Assembly: GCA_019279435.1 (NCBI GenBank)
Contig: JAAALK010000289.1
Location: 44,395,164 to 44,459,163 of the forward strand
Direction of reading: 5' to 3'
From: Zizania palustris
Lineage: Eukaryota; Streptophyta; Magnoliopsida; Poales; Poaceae
Length of the DNA stretch: 64,000 nt
The notes under the pieces are model-generated. The model was not told the DNA's origin and made no database searches. It was given only the letters and a program-made list of their open reading frames with translations. Shown one piece after another: positions 45,959 through 56,733 of this stretch (positions within the stretch are counted from its first letter, which is position 1; every line of letters begins with the position of its first letter). Both the position numbers and the translations under genes were made by a program.

Positions 45959-47399
45959 TTAGAATCTGACGAGGAAAGGCATATTTGGTGCAACTCTAGT
46001 TTGGAGATCAATTTGAAGTTTTTTATAATAAAGTAAAGTTGTTAAAAAAATTTAATTTTAGTCTAAAATAAAAACCAGATTGCTTGACTAAATGTCTCAA
46101 TCCATCCGCAATTACAAAAAGTCATAGACAGCTGTGCTAAATGAGATTTTAGCTGGTAAGAATCCAGAGAACTCGATGTTAGATTCTAGATTCTATAGAT
46201 ATTAAAATTTTACGATTTGTTAGCAAAATCTCACTCAATATGCCCTTAGAGACATGTAGCGTGAAGACTGACTTAGAGCATTTGCAAGAGATGAAATATG
46301 TGTTTCTCTATATTCAAATTTATATTGTGAAAATTATACTCCAACAGGATTTTCTATTCCATTTTCTACCCTATCTCATTCAATATTCATTTCTCCTCAT
46401 CCCTCAAATGTAGACAACAAAACTCATTCCTTATGTCAAATTTTGAATTGACAGATTACTTCACGCTTGTCAATCCACCAATTATTCTTCATTTAACATT
46501 ATTTTATCAATTGCAATTGAAATTCCTTTAAACATAGGATAAAAACACATGTTGCTTGACTAAGGGCTTGTTTGGAACTACTCCACTCCTCTAAATTTTG
46601 TTCCACTCTACGGAATCCACTTAGAATCAGATCCAGAGTGGAATTGTTGTTTCACTATGGAGTACATGTACCTGTTTGGCTCGAAGGGTAGATCCAGATT
46701 TAGGAATTGTGAAATTTGGTAGGAATGTACTATTTTGTCCCTAAGTTGTTGTATGTTTCATTTATTGACATACCTTAATGTAATTATATGCAATAAACCA
46801 ACTAACCAAACTGTCTATTCAAAAATTTAGACAAACTATAGATAATTTTATTTTCAAAACTGGACAAAGGAATTAAACAGAGAGGAAAGTATCACTGAAA
46901 ATATGAACCTGATGTATCAAATCACTAATACGATATTTCTCCAAAAAACAATTAATAGGGTGTAAAATAATTGGACCAGTAGCTGCAACTGCAAGCCTAG
47001 CACACATCCTGAAATCTATATATGAATTGGACCAGTGCTTTCATATGATATTTTCAGATCAAAGTACCTGATACGAAAACTGAAAATTTTAGATATCTCA
47101 ACATCTTCTCATTCAGGCTCAATGCATTAGGATTTTCATTAAACTCTAATCATACATCCGAGCTACATAATTCTCGTCATACAACCAAATGACAAACTGA
47201 CACAGATACATATTTTCCGCAATGTGACAATCTACAATATAAATATAAAGACGAAAAAGAAATGCATGCTGAAATTTGTAGAAAAGTACCGTCGGCAGTT
47301 TCTTCGCACATAGAAATGTGTTGATAGAACAAAACACACAAAAGCAATTGATTTGCAACAAATTTCCATTTTTCTCCCCAATTTTTTAAACTGAGAGTA

Positions 47400-47492
47400 G
47401 TTGCTTATTGTCCATTCATAGGCATGCACATGTCCTGCAAAAACGAGATGAACTTTGTACTTCACGAACCACAGCTCATACATTACTCTCAC
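47400..47492 (-). pseudogene. Purple acid phosphatase exon fragment
   Basis: On the minus strand this frame encodes VRVMYELWFVKYKVHLVF followed by AGHVHAYEWTISN. The motif GHVHAYE with preceding WFVKYKVDLVFA is the C-terminal metal-binding block of plant purple acid phosphatases; the His residues coordinate the dinuclear metal centre. Only about 31 residues are recognisable. It lies inside a PIF-like element, so it is best read as a captured and non-functional gene piece. Downstream residues diverge (WTISN where ERS is usual). Confidence 0.8.
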
Positions 47493-47532
47493 TTGCGGTC
47501 TGCGTGGCTGTGTTACAAAAGATTCTCCTAGT

Positions 47533-48311
47533 TCACTCCGGGCATAAAACCCGAACCCGAACCCCGAACCCGAGAAAACCCGAGCCCGAACCCGAGGAGC
47601 CCGAAACCCGAAGCCCGATAGCATTTTTCGGGTTGGGAACGTGAAAACCCGATAGCAGTTCGGGTATTTTCGGGTTTCAGGTCACGGTACCCGAATTACC
47701 CGAGGTACCCGAAGTTCCAGCGAGCGAACAGCGATCTGCGATCCAGGGACTCGCGCGGCTCGCGCGTGCAGCCTGCTCACACGGTCACACCGCGTCCACT
47801 GTCCAGCCCAAAAGCCCAGCCGCCCCAACACCCTGAAGTCCTGAACCCTAGCGAGTAGCGAGCGGCCAGCCCCGCCCCGACCCCGACTCTCTCCACTCCG
47901 TTCTCCTCTGGCGGCTGGCGGCTGGCAGCTGGCGACGGCCGACGGGAGATGCGGACGAGGAACAAGCAGGCGATGTTTGTACCAAACTGAGCTCCTATTT
48001 ATGGTTTTCTGCTGGCACTGTTGCTATTTTAGACTGAAATGAGCTGCTGTGTTAATGTAATGGGCATGTCCTGCTGTTTTAGACTGAAATTATAAGAGTA
48101 TAACTGTTAAACATGCCTTGAAACAGTGATGTTTTATTAATTTCGGGTTTTACGGGTAACCCGAAACCCGAACCCGAAAAAGCCCGAACCCGAAATGTCG
48201 GGTTTTCATCTGTTCGGGCCCAATCTCGGGTTGGGGCTCCTAAAACCCGAACTTTCAAAAACCCGAAATACCCGACCCGATCAACCCGAAAAACCCGAAC
48301 GCCCAGATTGA
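47533..48311. mobile_element. hAT-like element with CCCGAA/TTCGGG subterminal arrays (779 bp)
   Basis: Flanked by 8-bp direct repeats CTCCTAGT at 47525-47532 and 48312-48319, the hAT length. The ends are TCACTCCGGGC and, on the minus strand, TCAATCTGGGC. About 180 bp at each end is made of degenerate CCCGAA and TTCGGG words in both orientations, like transposase-binding subterminal repeats. The core (47750-47990) is GC-rich, and no transposase frame is present. Confidence 0.75.
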
Positions 48312-49533
48312 CTCCTAGTGCCCCTCTACGTCGCCTCGCAGCAGCAACAGTCCAGCGCCGGCGGAGAATCTTGACATTTTAGCTGGTGATGACGAGCGGT
48401 CGTGCCACCGCTGGTCCAACGCCGCCGAGTTGCTCGTCGCATGCCCAAGCGCCACCACATGCCCTAGCCCCCCCATCGCCCTTTTACATGTTGCACTATT
48501 TTGTTTCCGTGGCAGAAAGGAGAAGCCAATCGACACGAAAGTAATGGCACGGTGGGTAAATATTGAACAACTCCGTGACTGCTCTTAAAATTCCATTTTG
48601 CAGAGCACTTCTTGAGGTACTTAGCAAAAAATCTGGAGCAACATCTTAGATCTCATTTTTTCGGATCTAAAAACACAACACAGAGCAGGACATGTTTAGC
48701 TATAATTTTCTAGAACGGAGGTACAAATAGATAGCAGAGCAGTGTCAAACAAGGTCTAAATGTCTCAATCCATCCACAATTACAAAAAGTCATAGACAGT
48801 TGTGATAAATGAGATTTTAGCCGATAATAATCTAGAGAACTTGATGCTCATTTCTAGATTCTATTTTATGATCTTAAGCAACAAAATCTAGAGCATAATC
48901 TCACTCAATATGCACTTAGACAGAAGACATGAGACATGTAGCGTGAAGATTGACTTAGAGCATTTCCAAGAGATGCGATATTTGTTTTCTTATAGTCAAA
49001 TTTAAGGTATTTGTTGCAAAAACTATAATCCAATAGATTTTCTATTCCATTTCCTACCCTATTTCATTCTATATGCATCTCTCCTCATCCTTCAAATGTA
49101 GAGAACAAAACTTATTCCCTATGTCAAATTTTGAATTGACAGATTATTTCATGCTTGTCAATTCACTAATTATTCTTTATTTAATATCATTTTATCAATT
49201 ACAATTGAAATTCCTTCAAACATGTGATAAGAAAATAAATCAAATATCATTTAATTTAGTTTTTTTTGGAATATTTGAGGGTTGAGCTGCAATATATACA
49301 AATAATTTCTATATTTTATCCTTATTCACTTGTGCTCTTAAACAAACTTATATATATTGTGATTAGATTTATAATTTAACTATTATTTTAAATAAAAAAA
49401 GAATTCAAAAATATAAGTAATGGGTTTTAGGGAAGCCGCCGGAATTTGAATGCTAAAAATCAATTTTTTAAGACGAAAAAAGTTCTCAGCATTTCCTTTC
49501 AAGAAAAAGGTAGCCAACATTTCTTGTGGCCTA

Positions 49534-49566
49534 AGGCCCATATCCATCTCGGCCCAACAAAAGGCC
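49534..49566 (+). promoter_or_regulatory. GGCCCA/GGCCCAAC site II-type elements upstream of U11/U12-31K
   Basis: AAGGCCCATATCC and TCGGCCCAACAAAAGG lie 40-70 bp upstream of the start codon. Such TGGGCC/GGCCCA elements are known in plant promoters of housekeeping and ribosomal genes. Function here is inferred. Confidence 0.5.
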
Positions 49567-49602
49567 TACTAATTACATGAGAGGGGGAAAACCGCAGGCA
49601 AA

Positions 49603-50382
49603 ATGTCTCGCCGGCGGCAGCAGGGCTCCGACTCCGACGGCGAGGACGACAGCTTCCTCTACCGCTACCCGCTCCCCTCCACCGCCGATCCCAGCGCCTC
49701 GGGGCCCTCGCATGGTGGCAAGCCTGGAAGGGGCGGTGGCTCGGGCGGCCTCGCGCCGTCCAAGTCGACGGTGTACGTTTCCAACCTCGACTACGCGCTC
49801 ACCAACTCCGACCTCCACACACTCTTCTCCCGCTTCGGCCGCGTCGCCCGCGTCGCCGTCCTGAAGGACCGGGAGTCCCGCCGTAGCCGAGGGGTGGCCT
49901 TCGTTCTCTTCGTCCGCCGCGAGGACGCCGCCGCCGCCGCCGCCGAGATGCACGGCAAGGTCCTCAACGGCCGCACCCTCTCCGCTTCCATCGCGAAGGA
50001 CAACGGACGTGCTTCCGAGTTCATCCGCCGCCGCGTCTACCGCGACAAGTCCCGCTGCTACGAGTGCGGGGATGAGGGCCACCTCTCCTACGAGTGCCCT
50101 CGGAACCAACTCGGACCCCGCGAGAGGCCGCCTCCGTCTAAGAAGTCGCGGCGCGGTGGTGGTGGCGTCGGCGCCGGCGGCGGCGGCGGCGGCGGGCGCG
50201 GGGCATCCTGGCAGTCGGACGACGAGGATGGCTCCACGGCGTTCGAGGACGACAGGTGGGCGTCGGTGGTGGATGCAAGAGGGGAGGAGGAGAAGGCTCC
50301 TGGGAAGGACGAGGGAAATGTTCTGAAGAAGGAGAAGAGGAAAGGCTACTTCAGCGACGAGAGTGACGAGGATGAGGAGTGA
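49603..50382 (+). CDS. U11/U12-31K: U11/U12 small nuclear ribonucleoprotein 31 kDa protein (minor spliceosome)
   Basis: An intronless 259-residue ORF. An RRM spans about residues 55-134, with RNP2 VYVSNL (57-62) and RNP1 RGVAFVLF (96-103). It is followed by one CCHC zinc knuckle CYECGDEGHLSYEC (152-165). The C terminus is Arg/Gly-rich and ends in an acidic Ser/Asp/Glu tail (YFSDESDEDEE). RRM plus one zinc knuckle with this tail is the layout of plant U11/U12-31K (human ZCRB1), a nuclear component of the U11/U12 di-snRNP that helps recognise U12-type introns. The start MSRRRQQGSDSDGEDD fits the family. ATG 49603 is preferred over the out-of-frame ATG at 49577. Poly-Gly at 180-190 is expanded as is common in grasses. 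Confidence 0.93.
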   Translation: MSRRRQQGSDSDGEDDSFLYRYPLPSTADPSASGPSHGGKPGRGGGSGGLAPSKSTVYVSNLDYALTNSDLHTLFSRFGRVARVAVLKDRESRRSRGVAFVLFVRREDAAAAAAEMHGKVLNGRTLSASIAKDNGRASEFIRRRVYRDKSRCYECGDEGHLSYECPRNQLGPRERPPPSKKSRRGGGGVGAGGGGGGGRGASWQSDDEDGSTAFEDDRWASVVDARGEEEKAPGKDEGNVLKKEKRKGYFSDESDEDEE

Positions 50383-50639
50383 GGACTGAGTTTCAGTGTG
50401 TGGTTCAAGTGTTCTTGTGTTATGTAAGATAGTAGCTTATGTATCCTAAGGTTTCCTGAAATTTCTTGAGTTAATTGATGAATAATTTCTTGCAGCAAAC
50501 TTCTCACCATCTTCATTGATCTGTTTCTATGCTTGCTAAGCTGATCAGTTATGATTAATATCACATTATTACTGCTTTGGTTACTTGGTATGCTGAGAGA
50601 AACTTGCACATTGAAAATGGTGAGATATTTGTTTTGGAG

Positions 50640-50780
50640 TTCTTGATATAGCTTATGCTTTTTCATCATTAATCTGCTAACTAACATGCCTACATTGTTC
50701 TGTTAGGATAGTTCTTGATATAGCTTACGCTTTTTCATCATTAATCTGCTAACTAACATGCCTACATTGTTCTGTTAGGA
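50640..50780 (+). repeat. 72-bp tandem duplication
   Basis: TTCTTGATATAGCTTATGC through TGTTCTGTTAGGATA occurs twice in a row (from 50640 and 50712) with one difference noted. It is recent and lies in the 3' flank of U11/U12-31K. Confidence 0.95.
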
Positions 50781-50791
50781 TATAACTATAG

Positions 50792-51172
50792 TGTCAGGAC
50801 TGGTATACACTACCAGCGCCGTAGGAAGACTAATTGAGTAGCTGTAACCATAACAGAATTTTAGAACCTTCAGGATCAGTAGGAGTTCTAGAATCCTCAC
50901 AGCTGGCAACAACTAAGTATGAGTTGTATTGAGTCTGTTTGAATTGTTAAAAGAATTACCCCAGGACATTGTGCCTATATAAGCAATATACCTTGGAGGA
51001 ATAAAGGTGTGAAAGAACTTCAGGCTAGCCCTGTTCCCTGCCTTGCCGGCGCCAGCCAAAACGGCTCCCTCGTGCCAACCAGGTCAGGGTGTTCGTCCAC
51101 CAAAGTCCCACAAATATCATCTCTGTTCTAGAATTGTCCTGCATTCATCTATCCTCTCCCAAACCCGTGACA
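50792..51172 (+). mobile_element. Solo LTR (381 bp)
   Basis: Begins TGTCAGGACTGG and ends CCCGTGACA (5-bp inverted ends TGTCA/TGACA), flanked by 5-bp direct repeats TATAG at 50787-50791 and 51173-51177. A TATATAAGC promoter-like motif (about 50974-50982) and AATAAA (51000-51005) sit in LTR-like positions. No internal element sequence is present on either side. Orientation is inferred from the TATA and poly(A) motifs. Confidence 0.82.
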
Positions 51173-51177
51173 TATAG

Positions 51178-54100
51178 GTCGATGATTGACTGCTGATGAC
51201 CTGATGACCTGATTTCTTGTTTTCTTTTGGTAAGGACCTTTTCTGCTAGTAGCTTGTTGGAACTATCTGATGTGCATACCCAGGACAGCAACGATACCCT
51301 TGTTTAGTCTTACATATATGTGCTGTTAATCTTTTTTTTTGTTAGATTGAGCTCTCCTATTATGTTAGGGTACATGTATTGCAATGACCAATAGGTGACA
51401 CAAAGGCAGCTTGGTCATTTACTCATCTCCTTGTAAGTTAGCATAGAGGCACAAACCATCTTTGTTCCTAAAATGGACACATGTGAATAACTGAATATAG
51501 CTTTTTTATATAATTTTTCATATGTACCAATCCTTATTCTGATATCATTATGTTCATGTTGTTATTTTGATTTTTCTTTTAGAATAGAGGAGTTATGTTC
51601 CCCCTTTATTCATACAAACATAACCAAGCACTTGCATTTGTACCTAAATATATCATATTTAAGCAGTTAGAATCTCTCTCTACAAAATTGTAAAGGAGAC
51701 ATAGATAACAGGGAAAATGAAATGTCTTTAGCATTTAAACAACTCATATGTCCAAGAACAACCACAGTTAGTGTGTATTAACTCAAATATTTTCTGAAGC
51801 CAACATATATGATATATCTGATGCCTGATAAGACAATTGAGCATCATGTTGTCACTCTCGTCTTGAATGAGGTCAAGTTTCATTGTTTCATCATTGTCTC
51901 CTGATGCAATACAGAGCGTCATATAAGTTATCTTTAGAGAGCAAGTTCAAGTGAAGGTCTATCTATCTCATTATTCTCATATATGCCATGGAAGAGGAAT
52001 GTAAGATCCCGTACCATTCAGGATTCAAGGTATGCATTATACAACTCAAAAAATATTTAGGCATGTGATTATTCTTTTGGCACTTTTAGTTACTTTTCTA
52101 TTTCTACATCCTCCATATTACTTATAACTTTATAAGGAAGTGATTTCAACAAATGGAAAGCATGGAAGGTAGTGAACAAGTTTCAAACGACACTAGTGCC
52201 AGTATCAGGGTTCAAAATTGTCCAAGCTGGAACTTTCAGCCTTTTATTTCCATCCTGGAGATCCATTTAGCTGTACTTGAATGCCAATGCTACACTTAAC
52301 ATCAAGATTATAGAAGATGTTTCCGGTTTCCCTCTTTTCTAATGCCACTTGAGGTCTATGCTGTTTTGTTTCTAAATTGTGAGGACAAGTTGATGTTTGT
52401 TAGATAACCCAGTCTTGTATGCATTTGACTTCCTGTTTATTTCATGTTTTGGTTTAGCCGAAATAATGTGGGCTCCTTCTCTGTTGAGCGCGTCCTGGAT
52501 TGCCGTTGCATGCCTAGTCCATGCGGTTTGGCTCTCCTTTCTCTCAGTTAGTTGTGTCTAGTGGGGGGAGTGCTGCATGCTGCGCATGGTGTGGAGCTGG
52601 GAGTGTGCCGGGTCAAGGGGGATTAGTGGGGTCTATTTGCTTTGTAACTGCATGATTTTTACTTAGGGAATAGAATCAGAAAATCTGTGTGGGTTAAGGC
52701 AGCACCAAAATCTCTCGTGTTCTTGTGTCTACACTGAAGAACTGGGCACCAACGGAGGGGTTGGATACATCAATGTTTTCAAGGAAAATGAGTTGAAACC
52801 TTTGTTGCATTGAAGAGGGCCAGACTATTCACAATATCAGTTGTCTGGTTGGCCTTCAATTTGATGAACAACTCTGTTGTCAGGAATGACATGTCACAGG
52901 TCTGATTCTGGGACAAGAATGTTGTATTTGAAGGAGACCAGAGGTCTCAGCCCTAGACCTTGTAGGCACGGAGGAGCCATTATGGCAGACGCACCGACAA
53001 GGTAGGGCTCAAATCTTTGGTATGAGTTTAATCTGATACTATGTTTTATTTCTCTTAAAACCTTTAGATTATATATTGCTAGTACCTAGATAACAAACTA
53101 GGACACTTTGCTGTTGATAGGTGTGATCAGTCATTGAAGAAAAGAACTGGTGTGATTACATTATCAATTGAGGCATGCAACAATGTTGCACGCAATCATG
53201 GATGCTTGTAACCTGTCAACTAAGCTGAAATCAAGATCTCGAAGTTGTACTTGAACTGCATTGGACTATTGGAATTTGAATATTCCAAGTCAAGGGAGAT
53301 GATTATCAGACATGATGAACACCTGCTGAAAGTAACTTCCTTCTTGACGTATTCAAGGCTAATAGTATGATTGGAATCATGGTCTGACCTCCCTGATGGT
53401 GCCGATGTCATGCTGTCTAAGAATGATGTATTTGATGGCAATTCCGAGGAACTTAACTTTCGAATCCACAGTGCTCAGCGCTGGTTGGTGTTTGAGCGAA
53501 GTTTCAGAAAGTGACAAGGGAGAAGCAGCCAAGAAATTTCCAAGTAGCTATCTACCTATCATGCGAATTGTAACTGTAATATCTCACATTTGTTGGGCAC
53601 GACATTACTACCACTAGTTAGATAGAAAGGTAAACTGTTGCTGCTATTTTCTGGGATCTATCTGAATTGGCTTTCTCCAGATCATCCAGAAGGTCAGACG
53701 TGATATAGATCTAGCCCTTATTCTTTTCTTTGTTGCTTAACTGTTCTCTTATACTTTTTTGAACATGATGTTTTCCTGATATTTTTGTGCAAAAAACTGT
53801 GGAGGTGCAACTGTACATGATGCCACATCTCTAGATCATCTCTAGTACAGGAATCGTCTACGTCAATGAAGCACAACCATCTGTTGACTATGCATTATCT
53901 CGACATTTCTTTGAAGCAGTTGCAAAGAGACTATGCATTTGTTTTTTCAGATGACTTTGCACTCTACTAATTATGCAACAGGAAACATGACATCCAACAG
54001 AGCGACACTTTCAATTTTGCATCTCACTAGCAGCTCATGATCCAACCATGCCCACCACAACATAATATTCACTTCGCCTTCCGAAGAAATAGCAGCACCA

Positions 54101-54404
54101 TGGGTATGATAAGTTGGAGCAGAAGAACCATCTGTCCAAAGCAGGATGGCCTGGAACAGTGAACACCACTCTAACCAGTTAACTTTGATTCACTGTTACA
54201 TCAGAAATGCCTCCTTCATAATAAAATGCACGAGATGCAGCGCTGTTATGCTCCGATCGTCAGTTAGCAGATATAAACAGCTTATCATCACAAAAGGCGA
54301 CACAACCTAACCATGCTATAAGCATTCAGGTTTGCAGCTAGCAAGAGTTCAGAATAACCTCTTAAACACCTATTATGTCATGATATGACCGAACTTTGAG
54401 CTTT
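51178..54404. other. No gene supported; unclassified intergenic DNA
   Basis: Scattered ORFs under 75 codons share no motif. The stretch 52396-52760 (TGTTAGATAACCC onward) has LTR-like composition, but I found no end or target repeat. The stretch 52800-53560 may be a decayed gene or retroelement (several short open segments), but I do not recognise it. Around 53990-54400 the sequence could be the 3' UTR of the next minus-strand gene. Confidence 0.4.
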
Positions 54405-55569
54405 TCATCGGCGAGGTGGGAATGCCAGATGCATAACAGAAGCAGGCTGATTTGGTAATGGTAGAGAATCGTTAGGTGAAATCTTGCCCAGTACGTTCAG
54501 AACTTTCATCTTCTGCAGTTCTTTCCCTGACAGGGCATACGAAAATAATAGTCAAGACAAAAGATCATGCTTCCATAAACAGGTTCATGATGACTTACAG
54601 CCAAAAATAATATCACTGGAACTAAAGAACAATGGAAAAATGTTCAAAGCTGCAACAATCAGAGTGAAGAATACCTTCTTCAATCAAGAGCTTGACTGCT
54701 CTGTTCTCCAGCTCAATGGCATGCTTGCTTCGCCCAACGGATGACAGAGACCGAAGCACTACAGTTTAGTCAAAGGGCAGAATGCATTAGATATTGGTTG
54801 TGGTCAATTGTATTGAAATAAGATAAAACTTACTGTGGATATATTCTTCCTGTCCTGATTGCTCATTATTTCTCAAGAATGCCTGCAGCCTAATAAACCT
54901 TTCTTTCCAATCTTGATTGTTCGATCTTTGTGGATCAGCCAGATAATGAGCTGCAGTAGCTGCAGCATCAGGAAATGCTGTACTACTAGTACCCATAACA
55001 TTACTAGATGCCAAATTAGTGGCTTTGGTATTCTGAGAAACTGGTGTAGTAGACACCAGATTGGGAGGTGGGGGACTAGCAGGCACTACAATACTTGGCT
55101 GAACAACAATCTTTCCTGGAGATTGCTTCCTGAGAGAATGCTGTGCCGGCAAACCTCCAGATGGCAAAGCAGGGGAGGTGGCAGCAGCTGCAGCAGGAGA
55201 TGCAATAATAGGAGGTAACTGAGTTTGAAGCAAACTGTTCTGGTGCTTCAAACTTTGTTCCTGGGATCCATCTGCCACAGTTTTCTTTGAGCTTAGAGAA
55301 CTGGTACTTTCTGCACTAGCAGAAGAGCCAGCTTTGCTATGATCAGTTTCAAGCCTCCTGCGCACATATACAAGATGGCCGTTTGGCCCTGGGTTGGTTG
55401 GATTCAAGGGGCCATTAGGTTGTGGACGCTTGATGCCAACCATCTCAGCAGCTCTATCCTTAGGAAAAGGAGAAGTTCCAGGATGCTGATTATCCTTAGG
55501 TTCTTTAGTCGATTCTCTCAATGCTGCCTTCTTTTCTGAGATGGAGTGTGGGTTGTCACCGGCGGGCAT
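54405..55569 (-). CDS. Conserved plant protein of unknown function, 313 aa
   Basis: Four exons inferred on the minus strand. Coding: 54834-55569, 54675-54758, 54405-54526 (942 nt with stop). A noncoding first exon lies above 56147, with intron 55592-56146. The start MPAGDNPHSISEKKAALRES is the first ATG after the acceptor; the ATG at 55617 belongs to the intron. The N-terminal two thirds is Pro/Ser/Ala-rich and disordered, with a conserved VYVRRRLETD block. The C-terminal third is a conserved helical region (WKERFIRLQAFLRNNEQ, YIHMLRSLSSVGRSKHAIEL, ENRAVKLLIEEGKELQKMKV). I know this as a plant-wide family without an assigned function. The C-terminal part looks like a protein-interaction helix bundle. 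I do not assign a role. Confidence 0.78.
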
Positions 55570-56300
55570 GGTGCCCCGGCAGCAAAGCAGCCTGGATTGA
55601 AATTTCCCGATCATCATTGATAGATTTGCAAAGTAGCTACATACTCAACAACTCAAGTAAGGATATTAGCAACCAACACATTACCAAGGCGTAAAAACTC
55701 GCCGAGTCAAATTCGGTAATTCTGTTTCGGCTTTGGTTTGGACCAGGGCAGACCTAGCGCGGGTGTGAGCACTACCCCTAACCCTGTATCTCAATACAAT
55801 CATAAAGAACATATGATTTGCAAACTACAAGATGTATTTGTGTTGGCCCTATATGACATGGCTGTTTGAACTTTTATTTACTAGATATACAAAAACTAAT
55901 CCTCTAAGAAACCTTCTCCTAATCCTGGTGGGCTCCTACCCCGATTTGCACAGGATTACTAACAGCGGGACATTGGGGGTGCAGCTGAAACCCCAATTTT
56001 TTTCTGGAAACAAGCTGCTATTAGCGCATAGGGTTTAAGGCAAAGAGAAAAGCTTCCAGATCTAGAGGAGAAGCTAGGGTTAGGGCAATGAGAAAAGGCG
56101 TGGGTGGCGAGAAGTGGGAAAATAGGATACCCGTACGGGTTCTCACCGGCGGCGAGGATGCGGCGGAAGCAGCTGGACGCCGGCGCCGCTGCTCGCGGGA
56201 CGGAGCTCGGCGCAGGCGGCGGCGAATCAGCAAGGAGCCAAGCGACGGAGCAAGGGAGTGAGACTGAGGGAGTGAGGAGTGAGATAGCTTGCCGGTTGAA

Positions 56301-56349
56301 AGCCCATCTCACGGCCCAGCCCAATCAAGGCTAGCACAAAGGGCCCAAC
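56301..56349 (-). promoter_or_regulatory. Site II-type TGGGCC/TGGGCT cluster of the 313-aa protein gene
   Basis: AGCCCAT, GGCCCAGCCCA and GGGCCCAAC occur within 50 bp upstream of the probable first exon. These are plant housekeeping-type promoter elements. I saw no TATA box between them and the exon. Confidence 0.5.
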
Positions 56350-56529
56350 TTTTAGTTTTTTACTTTAAGCTATTCTAAACTGACACGAGTACTATTTCCA
56401 GAAGTAGATTTTTTTAATAAAATAACAATTGAATACTGTTTTTTTCTCGGCAGTAGATTTCTCATTAGAATAGTTATTCTACGCACGTGATATAGGATAG
56501 CATTTGTATTTATTTTGTTATAATTTGTT

Positions 56530-56665
56530 TTATTATTTGAAGTACTCCAAGTATAACTTATATTTTTTGCATATTTGCAAAAAAAATTGAATAAGATGAA
56601 TAATCAAACGTTGAGTTAAAAGTCAACTGTAATATTTAAAAGTTAACGAAGGGGCTATTATATTG
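56530..56665. mobile_element. Stowaway-type MITE remnant
   Basis: Contains AAGATGAATAATCAAACGTTG and AAAAGTCAACTGTAATATTTAAAAGTTAACG, the subterminal phrases seen in the Stowaway at 45463-45692. The left end (TACTCCAAGTATAACTTATATT) is diverged, and the boundaries are uncertain. Confidence 0.5.
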
Positions 56666-56733
56666 CTATATTATAGTACAGATGAAGTAGCTTTTTAGAA
56701 ACAAAATAGATATATAGTTGGTATTTTTCTATA

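Larger units (their letters stand above)
46564..48756. mobile_element. PIF/Harbinger-like element (2193 bp) carrying a purple acid phosphatase fragment
   Basis: Ends GGGCTTGTTTGGAACTACTC and, on the minus strand, GACCTTGTTTGACACTGCTC, with direct repeats TAA at 46561-46563 and 48757-48759. The tandem partner site (46089-46091) has a single TAA, which confirms the boundaries. There is no transposase frame. The interior holds a captured phosphatase exon (47400-47492) and a nested hAT-like element (47533-48311). Confidence 0.85.
46081..49230 (+). repeat. 472-bp tandem duplication, second unit split by a transposon
   Basis: Unit 1 is 46081-46552. Unit 2 starts at 46553 (TGCTTGAC) and continues from 48757 (TAAATGTCTCAATCCATCC) to about 49230, after the PIF-like element. 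Shared phrases include TGTCTCAATCCATCC, AATTACAAAAAGTCATAGACAG and GTCAAATTTTGAATTGACAG. Unit 1 at 46081-46095 (TGCTTGACTAAATGT) is therefore the unoccupied form of the insertion site. No protein-coding potential is seen. Confidence 0.85.

Noticed and set aside
47533..48311. CCCGAA arrays as a CRISPR or satellite array
   Set aside because: Units are 6 bp, irregular and in both orientations, and are bounded by hAT-type ends; this is a plant nuclear genome.
53220..53617. Short ORFs at 53220-53441 (-) and 53396-53617 (+)
   Set aside because: No family signature and no splice-consistent extension found; left as unclassified intergenic DNA.
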